Of a stretch of DNA of 64,000 nt, positions 56,374-64,000 are shown piece by piece; position 1 is the first letter of the stretch, and every line of letters begins with the position of its first letter. This DNA comes from Acanthaster planci (taxonomy: Eukaryota; Echinodermata; Asteroidea; Valvatida; Acanthasteridae): contig NW_019091362.1 of the NCBI RefSeq assembly GCF_001949145.1, positions 9,639,723 to 9,703,722 of the forward strand, written 5' to 3'. A program made the translations under genes and the position numbers. Below the pieces are notes generated by a model, which had not been told where the DNA came from, searched no databases, and saw only the letters and a list, made by a program, of their open reading frames with translations.

Positions 56374-59300
56374 GTAAAGCACGTCAGCAGGTGGCACTTG
56401 TGTTGGTGTGCGGGAGACGTTGCGAGGATGTTAGTCAAAGGAAACTGCCCCATGCAGCAGGAGTGGTAAGTCATTTACATGACACTTGTTTTGTCAGGAG
56501 ACAAAAATTTACAGTGATCCAATTGCTTTGGTACCCAGCGTGACAAAACTTGGACCAAGTCAATCAAAAACACAGTTTGGAGACACAGCAGTCGTTTTGA
56601 CTAATGGCGTGTCGTATTCCTCACAGGTTGACAAACTAAAATTCCCAGAAGTTAACTAAATCATTTCCTGCCAAGCGTTTCTCTGAAATTAAGTTAAGGT
56701 TTATTGATCAGCCTCAGGAGATTTTGGCTGCCAGTCGCAAGTGTAAAGTTGATTTGCCCAACTGGATGATGAAAATGTAAGGAGAAGAGGAAGGAGATCA
56801 TTACAAGCTTTCCAGTGAGACATCCCCCCCCAAGGGGAAAAAAATCTGTGGTACATTGACAGGGTTAGGTAGGCTGACAGTTTTAATAGTAGGCACCTCC
56901 TTCCCCTAATTCTCAAAGTATTACTATTGAATAATCTTCACTCATCACATCTAGTAGCACAGTTTTGGAAGACCAATTCAAGCAGAGGGTTGAATGAGTG
57001 CTTCTTTGTGGCATAATAGAGTTTTGATCCAGAATTCATTGTAGGAGCTGTTTAACTTTTTTTTAAGAGAGAGAACTCACCTGTAAACTTTGATCTTTTT
57101 TTATAATTCTGTTTATTGTGTTTGTCCATAAGAAACATTCCCCAAAGCTGAAAATTTTGATTTTTATTCCAGTCACCTCTCTTTCTTTCAGAAAAAGGAT
57201 TTTTTTTGGGGGGGGGACTCATCAGAGCGTGGGTGCAAAGTTCTTTGGTGATTTCAGTAAAAGATTTGTTATTGATGTTCTCAATTTATGTCAGGTTTTC
57301 AATCAATGACTTGTAACAGCCCCACTTTGATTTGGGTTGTTTGGGTGTTGTCCTAGCAAAGTTCCTCTGTTGGCTTCACCTGTTTCAAGTTGGGTGCTTT
57401 TTTTTTTCAAAATGATTGGATTTTCATGCTTTTATTGGCACCGTACATCATGCGCGGGGACAACTTATACTTGGATTGTGCAGGTGCTGCAGGGACTTCT
57501 GTATTCCCAGAGGAAGACAAGGGCAGGAGTGATGTCCTAGGAGGAAAAGCCTGACCGAGAGGTTGCAGGTAACTGCAGTGCTTTGAGGCTGCTCAAGATG
57601 TGACAAAGTCCAGGGTTGTTTACTGCTGGCCGCATGATTAAAATGCTAGAAAATGGGACTTACGAGGAACCTGAGTTGATGACTGAAGTAGACATGATTC
57701 TGTGAATCACCCCTCCACAGCTTTATAATCTACCTTACCTTTTAGTGGCAAGGGGTGTATGAAATGATGCATCATGACGTGCCGTGATCTTAGCATATGC
57801 ACATGACAACTGGGATGCGATAATTATAGCATGAAGATCTGTATCATGATACCTTGCTCAGAATAGATTCAGGCAAAAGTCTTACTTTTTCAGGCTGTAG
57901 AATTTCCGTTTGTGTATAACGTGTTCTCTTGCGAGCAGGAAAAGTGGTGGAAAAAATGCTCTACGGTTGCCATTGTAAATGATTGGCTTCAACAATATTC
58001 GAGACGTTCGAAACGTACCCCAGTTATTCTAGGGTCAGAAAGCTGGTGATAGGGTAAGAATCAAATCTTTGCCTCGCTGCTTGTTCTGACGACGTTTCCA
58101 GAGATAATTTTATCGAACGTGTTTAGACTTGCTTTGATCCCTTGAAATCACAGCGCATTTATTGCACATCAGGTCCATCAACTGGTTGAAATTTTCCGGG
58201 GGGGGGCATGAGAATAGTCTCCCTGAAACTGCTCCGCTGTGAAAGAGCAGCCGTAAGGCTTAATGGAACATAGAATGTAATGGGATTAGAATCAGAAGTT
58301 GAAGAAAAGGGAAAGCCTGGGGATTTGTGTTTGGAGTTGGAATCTATTAATGGTATGATGGCCAGTGTGGATAATTGTTCATTTTGTTGTTGGCTGCCAG
58401 CAAGATTTATGTATTGACCATGGTCAGCGGTATAAATTTGTGCTGGAAACTGGGGGGGGGGATGTGGGATGGGGAAAGGCACGGGGTGACATTAAAATTT
58501 GAAAAGGGGGGACACTATATGACTGTATATAGAGGTTGATAATCATGATTTTATTTTACATCTGTAATATGTATTCAACGGGCATATTTATGGCTTTTTA
58601 AACTTATTTTCCCCTTGTCGAGTGATATTGAATGGGTTTGCGTTGTTTGAAGTCTGAAAAATTCTTCACAACCCAACCAACTTAATTTTTTGGCTCACCA
58701 CAAAAAAGTGGGGTATGATTCAATAGCCCACCCCCCCGCCCCAAAAAAGTGTGTTGGGGGGATATATACCCCCATACCCCTTGGGATTTACACCCATGAC
58801 CACGGTGTAGCTGAAGTATTCAGGAAGTATAACAAAGAAATAAAATTAAGTTCCCGAATGGAATTTGGTCATGATGATCCTCTAAAGAGAGGGACACCCT
58901 TTGGCAAAAAGTGTTCTAGAAACAAAATCTTGAGTTCATCTGGTCAGGAATTGGGTCATATCTTGAACAGTTTTATTGAAATGGTATTTGAATAACTTGA
59001 TACATTTTCCTTTTAAAATAAGACTGTATTTTTGAAGCGTAAAGAGGGAATACTTCTCTAAAGGAACATCCACATTATCATTTTTTGTGTTGAATGATAA
59101 CTTTACCCGGAGATCTAAGGTGCTGTGCTCCTGGATTAGTTATTTGTAATTTTAAATTCCTTTTCTATCATTTACTTCGTGTGACTGGCATTTGACAAAG
59201 TTAAATTCTTTTGACACAGAATTACACACAGAAATATATTATAAACCTTATCAAGAAATATAAACCTGGGTATTTCAAAAACTCATTGTCGTAAATTCTT

Positions 59301-60302
59301 TCTATGACGAACAGGTGGTTAAATAAACATACATGCACTTGTTAAATTGATTTACTGTGTGTTGAATCACACTTAATTTCTCAAATAATTGATGAGTCAG
59401 GTGGTTCTGCTCCATATATACTTGCACATTGTAATATCCAAGTCTCTACTGTGCTTACCTTTTGTGCTACACTTTTTGCATATAGTTTGAGGCTGTCTAT
59501 ACGTTTGTACTGCCAGGTTACGTACTATGTACTGTACATAACCTGGCAGTACAAACGTACGGATTGTGTACTGAAACAAATTATTGGCAGACAACTACCT
59601 TACAATGTCGAGTTTTACGATTTACCCGTGAAAACGTTTTGGTTCTGGGTGTAGGCCTACACGTGCGATATTGAAAAAAAATTCATTGGGGCTGTTTTGG
59701 CCCTGGCACAAAGCTCCGTATATGTCGGGTGAAATCCACAGGCGTTCCGTCGCTGTTGGTGAAATCCAGACATTTGTCATCCTTATCCTTTCAGTTTGTA
59801 AATTGGAAACTTAGTTTATATCCCTTGGAATTTTCAGCGCATCTTAAGAATCAGTCGTAAAATATTGCAAGTATTTTGTCAAGCACTCTCGAAGAACTTA
59901 CCGGCTTGAATGCTGACTGATCGCCCTCGGTTGCTTGATATTCCACACTTCAGTGTGAACAAAAGATATCAGTATCAATTGCCAAAAAGGAACGATAAAA
60001 GGGCACTATAAAGGACCCCCCCCAAAAAAAATGTATAGGGGATCTAATGAAGGACTTCAAATGACAAACTATATATGCTATGTGCAAATCCTTAGTTATA
60101 AGAAAAAGTAATATAGGCCTACGTTCTTTAGAGTTATAATAGAACCCCATCCAACCCAGACAATGCTTAGTTGGGACTGGTTCATACTAGCCCCCTTTTT
60201 ACAAAAAAATGGCCAAAATTGTGGACTTCCTCTGTAGGTCAAGCTTGTTTTGTAGTTCACAGACGTTCTAGTAAGTTCGAACTCAATGGCATAATTTTGT
60301 AC
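56374..60302. other. Spacer between LTO1 and the 60303 gene (convergent)
   Basis: No gene recognised. It should contain the 3' UTRs of both convergent neighbours. Several G or C homopolymer runs (for example near 57210, 58198, 58450, 58730) and the strong hairpin at 59501-59558 are present. The short ORFs have no coding signature. Confidence 0.5.
59501..59558. repeat. Perfect 20-bp inverted repeat (hairpin)
   Basis: ACGTTTGTACTGCCAGGTTA (59501-59520) and its exact complement (59539-59558) around an 18-base loop; four more bases pair after one mismatch. It could be a bare transposon remnant or a recent palindromic event. Confidence 0.85.
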
Positions 60303-62126
60303 CTAAAATGTGTTTGGCAATAAAGCCTTCTTCGCTCTTGGCGTAAGTGGCAGTGATTTTGTTGTGCCACTAGTCGCCTTAATAACCAAATTACCGACCC
60401 CGTTCGAGTCGGTAGACGAGTCCTCGGCGAGCCAGTCCACTGCTGATTCGGGCGAATATCGGAACGGCGAGTTCGGGGACATTCGGTCCGTAAAGGTTGT
60501 GTGCGTTCCCGCAATCGACCGAGTCGCGACCGACTCAGTGGCGCAGAGGGCGCTATTTGCGCCTGGTATTATTCTGGCTGAATCTGATATAGGACGCCAT
60601 TCTTGCAACAGTTTCTTCCTAGATTTCTTTCCAGAGTGATTCTTTGCCGGTTGCATGCGTACGGTCCGGTCGATGGGAGAAGTATTGGTTCCAATGTCGA
60701 CAGTCCTAAGAGACCCAGAGCTATTGCTGTTGCAGAGTGTTTCCATTGCCTCTTCCAAAATGTGGCTGGCCTCAGTGCCCCGCCCGTTATCCATTCCAAT
60801 TCCAGCTTTGCTGGATACCTTTCTACGGCTTTCTGTTTGCCTGAGGTGGGAATTTCCCTTCTCTTGTTCGATTCCCGTCAATCTCTTGTCGGCGTTGTCG
60901 AGGAGCAACTGGAAATTTGTGCCCATGCCTTGCCTCTGGGCCGGGCAGTGTGCCAAGTCTGCATTTGCCGTCGATTTAGATTTCAGCGCCGAAATATAGG
61001 GGCTATCTCCCCCATGCAAACCTGCACTTGGCCGCAGCTCTGCGAATTGAGGAACGGTGAAAAGGACCACCTTGCACAAATTATTAGCTTCATTTTCCGT
61101 CTGGGTGGATTTGGAGACACTCTGAGGTTTTATCCTGGGACTTTTTATGCTCTCCTGTTCCTTTTCGTCTCCCATCTGCGTGAGATGCTGAGTTCTTTCA
61201 ACTTGAAGAGGCCTTATCCAATTGTCAAAGAAGACAACTTTATCATTCCTGTGGCCGAAGGGTCGTCTCTCGGCCTCTCGGAGGGGGAGCTTCTGCTTCC
61301 TTACTCGCCTAGGGCTTGAATCTTTCTCAGGTGAGCCGTGTTGAGCAGATAATCTTGTTTCCTTTAAATTTCTTGGAACCACGGACAACGAACCGACTTC
61401 GTTGTGATTCGAACAGTTAGACCTCAGGTCAGATCTGAAGGATCCGAAAGGCGCCGGATAATTTCTAGTTGCAGGCTGGAGGTGTGAGGCACACCTGCGC
61501 AGAGCAAAGGATCTACTTTCGGTACTGGGTAGCCCCTTAGAATGGTCCTGGCTTGCCTTGAATCGTCTGTATATTCGAATTGCCTCTTTCTCGTGCTGTC
61601 TTATTTGAACCTGTGATGGAATTTGTCCTCCAGTCCCGTCCACCTTTTTCACGAGATGCTTATCTCTATCAAATGCCGCGCTTGCGGGTTCTAAGTTTTT
61701 GACGAGGCTTGCTGCTGTTCCAGCGTTGATTTTATCAAGTTCTGCAAACCTTACCCCTCTCTCCCCCTTTCCCAGATCCCCCTGCCCCTGGTGGGATGCT
61801 GTTTTTCTCCGTTGGTTCAATGGAAGGATGCCCTCGTGGATGGCACTGCCATCTTGGTGACCGAAGGAAGGAAGCACGCCATGTTCTGGACGGGCCGACG
61901 GCCTCCCCCAACTTGGTCGCCCGATGTTTTGCCGCAGCATTTCGACTAAAAGCTGGTGTGGCTCGGAGTAATACCAAGTCTGGGGCTCAGTTAGTTCAGT
62001 CACCACCTGCCCATACCTGCTGGAGAGAATGTCAGCAATTTCAACCTTCCTGTCATCGAGGGCGTGCTCCATCCTGACTTGAAGGGAGTCACGAAGACCA
62101 TCCGTATACTCCTTTATGGACTCCAT
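60303..62126 (-). CDS. Unrecognised disordered protein, single coding exon (607 aa)
   Basis: I do not recognise this protein. The minus-strand frame is open for 1.8 kb; the first ATG is at 62126 (encoding MESIKEYTDGL), with an in-frame stop upstream (about 62182), and a strong acceptor (TTTTTTTTAAG) with exon start at 62200, which suggests a 5' UTR intron. The N-terminal ~70 residues look helical (MESIKEYTDGLRDSLQVRM, then LLVEMLRQNI). The rest is polar, low in hydrophobics, Ser/Arg/Lys-rich and probably disordered. Near residue 339 there is KSTQTEN, a textbook dynein light chain LC8 binding motif, and near 476 a related VDIGTNTSP. Basic clusters GKKSRKK (about 499) and PRAKKALL (about 596) and many SP/TP sites are present. 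No signal peptide or membrane segment. GC content is above that of the flanks. Function unknown; the motif hints at a dynein- or scaffold-linked role. Confidence 0.75.
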   Translation of the reverse strand: MESIKEYTDGLRDSLQVRMEHALDDRKVEIADILSSRYGQVVTELTEPQTWYYSEPHQLLVEMLRQNIGRPSWGRPSARPEHGVLPSFGHQDGSAIHEGILPLNQRRKTASHQGQGDLGKGERGVRFAELDKINAGTAASLVKNLEPASAAFDRDKHLVKKVDGTGGQIPSQVQIRQHEKEAIRIYRRFKASQDHSKGLPSTESRSFALRRCASHLQPATRNYPAPFGSFRSDLRSNCSNHNEVGSLSVVPRNLKETRLSAQHGSPEKDSSPRRVRKQKLPLREAERRPFGHRNDKVVFFDNWIRPLQVERTQHLTQMGDEKEQESIKSPRIKPQSVSKSTQTENEANNLCKVVLFTVPQFAELRPSAGLHGGDSPYISALKSKSTANADLAHCPAQRQGMGTNFQLLLDNADKRLTGIEQEKGNSHLRQTESRRKVSSKAGIGMDNGRGTEASHILEEAMETLCNSNSSGSLRTVDIGTNTSPIDRTVRMQPAKNHSGKKSRKKLLQEWRPISDSARIIPGANSALCATESVATRSIAGTHTTFTDRMSPNSPFRYSPESAVDWLAEDSSTDSNGVGNLVIKATSGTTKSLPLTPRAKKALLPNTF

Positions 62127-62200
62127 TTTCAACTTGTCGCATGCAACTCGCCAACTCTCACCAAACGTGCTGGTTCTTCAGAGTGCTGGGTTGGATTTGT

Positions 62201-64000
62201 CTTAAAAAAAAACAGAACGGAAGTTAAAGTCATAATTATCTTCTTCAAGCAATTCAAATACTCTAATACTTGGGAACCGGGCTCAAACCCTTGGCCCTTC
62301 CCCTTCGATATTTATAGCCGAATTCAAAACGGCCACTAAGTAAAAGTTCATCACGTCATTCTTTAAGAAACATGTTATACACATTGCCTAACCTCTTATT
62401 TCGTTTTTTTTTCAAGTAAAGTGATGCTTGTGCGTGGCAGGCGCTGCTTAATAAAAGTTTGAAAATTATAACCCCACCAAACCATGGTTTGCAATGCTCA
62501 AAAACTAGCCAAGCAAAATTTCAATTTAACTGTATCTCGTTTATTGTTACAGTTTTGTTTAAGTTCCAAGAAATCTACAATTGAATCTTAGGACTTTAAT
62601 CGGGGGCTTGGAAAATAGATTTTATTCGCAACAGTGTATTTGTGTTTGTACCTGAATTTTGAATGACATCTCAAGAAAAATGAAATTATATTCTACAGTA
62701 CACCCACCCGAGGCCCAAAATTGAGGAACATTTGACTGAAAATAAAGGGATAAATACGCTATACGTACATCTGAATAAAGACCATTTGTCATTTTATAGT
62801 TCGTCCTCTTTGAAGGCATAAATTAGTATGGCACAAAAGTACCACTGCACTCCAAAATAACTGGAAATGAACAATATTATCGAGATCGTTCTTTTGAATC
62901 AGTTTGGCAAGTGGGGATTATTTTTCTGATGTTTTGAAATGACGATTTTGCCTTTGGATATATTGGGAGCATAACTGGTCCACTGAATTTGGTCGAGAAC
63001 AATTTGGGAAATGAACAAATTTCCCCATACCACCGGGGGCCCTCTGATCGTCTGAAATGGCTCTTAAGTCAACTCATCAGTAACTGTTATCGCGTCGACT
63101 AACCATTAATCTTATAGTAAAACGATCAAAGTGCATGGTTGTAATCTCCAATCACCCAGTTCAGCGATGTGAACGGTTGATTTATGAACGGAAAAAATGG
63201 CTGGAGGTCCAGAGGCCAAAGCATTTCAGAGCTAGATATCGCTTTTAAATTTTTGTCTACAGCTTTATGCAAATAACACTGTTGGTCCTGATCGTTTTCT
63301 AGTTTGATGAGTGTATGAAACTATGAACGGCACCACAGGAAACGTCATAAAAATAGCACAACAGGCAGTCCAATTTGCCACCCCAAACAGTGGTGGAACT
63401 GCGGTGAAATTTCTGAAGGATCACTAACAAAGAAAACTTTACATCATAGGATAGGAGGAGGGAGTCTACCCCATGAGCCTCCTCGTAGTTACGTCACTAT
63501 GCACAGCTACACTTGAAAGCTCATTTTGTTTTCACGGGAGAACTCTAGTGGGAAATTCAAGAATAAATGCGTGCTTCCAAATAACTGTAGGCCAAATGAC
63601 TCCGTGTGCTTATTAGCAACAGACTGTTGGATGGCGATAATTGTGGAAATAATTTCCAGGAAATTTTACCCTTACGTAATTTAATTTCCTGTTACATTTC
63701 CATGTAACACTTACACGTAATCACGATTGGAACCTAACATATTGATCCCACCAAGTAAACGGGTAACATGCAATGAAATAAGCAATGAAATTTACCCACA
63801 AGAAAAGTTCGGACGCCGAGAGGAATGAAATTTCATCGCATCCATCACTCCCTCGGCCGGTATTGTTTTGCGGTCATGTCGAATGCTTCTCTAACACAAA
63901 TAATTCAAGGGGATCTTACCATCAAGCGTGGCTCCTCACCATCGTGACCCTTGATTTCATGCCTGTGGTTTATACCCGCTGTTTGGACCACTTTAGGGGT
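62201..64000. other. Right-hand flank, no gene seen
   Basis: Upstream of the 60303 gene, so it should hold that gene's promoter. AT-rich, without long ORFs or clear repeats. Any short untranslated first exon cannot be placed. Confidence 0.4.

Noticed and set aside
60603-61319. 238-codon plus-strand ORF within the 60303 gene
   Set aside because: Antisense to a longer continuous frame. The complement of a Ser/Arg-rich coding sequence easily stays open, and nothing recognisable is encoded.

Overview
This is a eukaryotic nuclear window: genes are split by GT-AG introns of about 0.1-7.6 kb, the spacers are AT-rich, and short DNA transposons and tRNA-headed SINEs are everywhere. The proteins look like those of an animal. 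The repeat types (terminal-inverted-repeat elements opening with GGGCCCAATTTCA, a Penelope-like element, frequent TACATGTA) suggest a marine invertebrate deuterostome, probably an echinoderm or hemichordate. The species cannot be fixed from sequence alone.

Layout. (1) 1-1197: upstream flank with a 37-bp minisatellite. (2) 1198-20776, plus strand: a complete 26-exon PITRM1 gene (mitochondrial presequence protease). I reconstructed it exon by exon; all phases join and give 1014 residues including a transit-peptide-like N-terminus. Its introns carry at least ten short mobile elements and a strange 201-bp near-identical duplication. (3) 20777-27760: spacer with fold-back elements and no convincing gene. 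(4) 27825-29369, plus strand: an uninterrupted ORF for a disordered, unrecognised protein of 514 residues. (5) 29370-34951: spacer packed with small inverted-repeat elements. (6) 34952-47289, minus strand: a six-exon TIGAR gene (fructose-2,6-bisphosphatase-like histidine phosphatase), unusual in carrying a long acidic/serine-rich insertion. (7) 50875-56373, plus strand: a four-exon LTO1 gene, head-to-head with TIGAR. Its first intron holds a fold-back-like element with tandem-repeat arms, a Mutator-like MITE and a Penelope-like fragment with a candidate hammerhead ribozyme. (8) 60303-62126, minus strand: a second intronless ORF for an unrecognised disordered protein of 607 residues.

The three recognised genes are housekeeping genes with separate jobs: mitochondrial peptide turnover (PITRM1), control of glycolytic flux (TIGAR) and Fe-S delivery to the ribosome-recycling factor ABCE1 (LTO1). 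The most interesting point is arrangement. In human, TIGAR sits beside CCND2 and FGF23/FGF6, while LTO1 sits beside CCND1 and FGF19/FGF4/FGF3, on two chromosomes related by whole-genome duplication. Finding TIGAR and LTO1 adjacent here looks like the pre-duplication arrangement.
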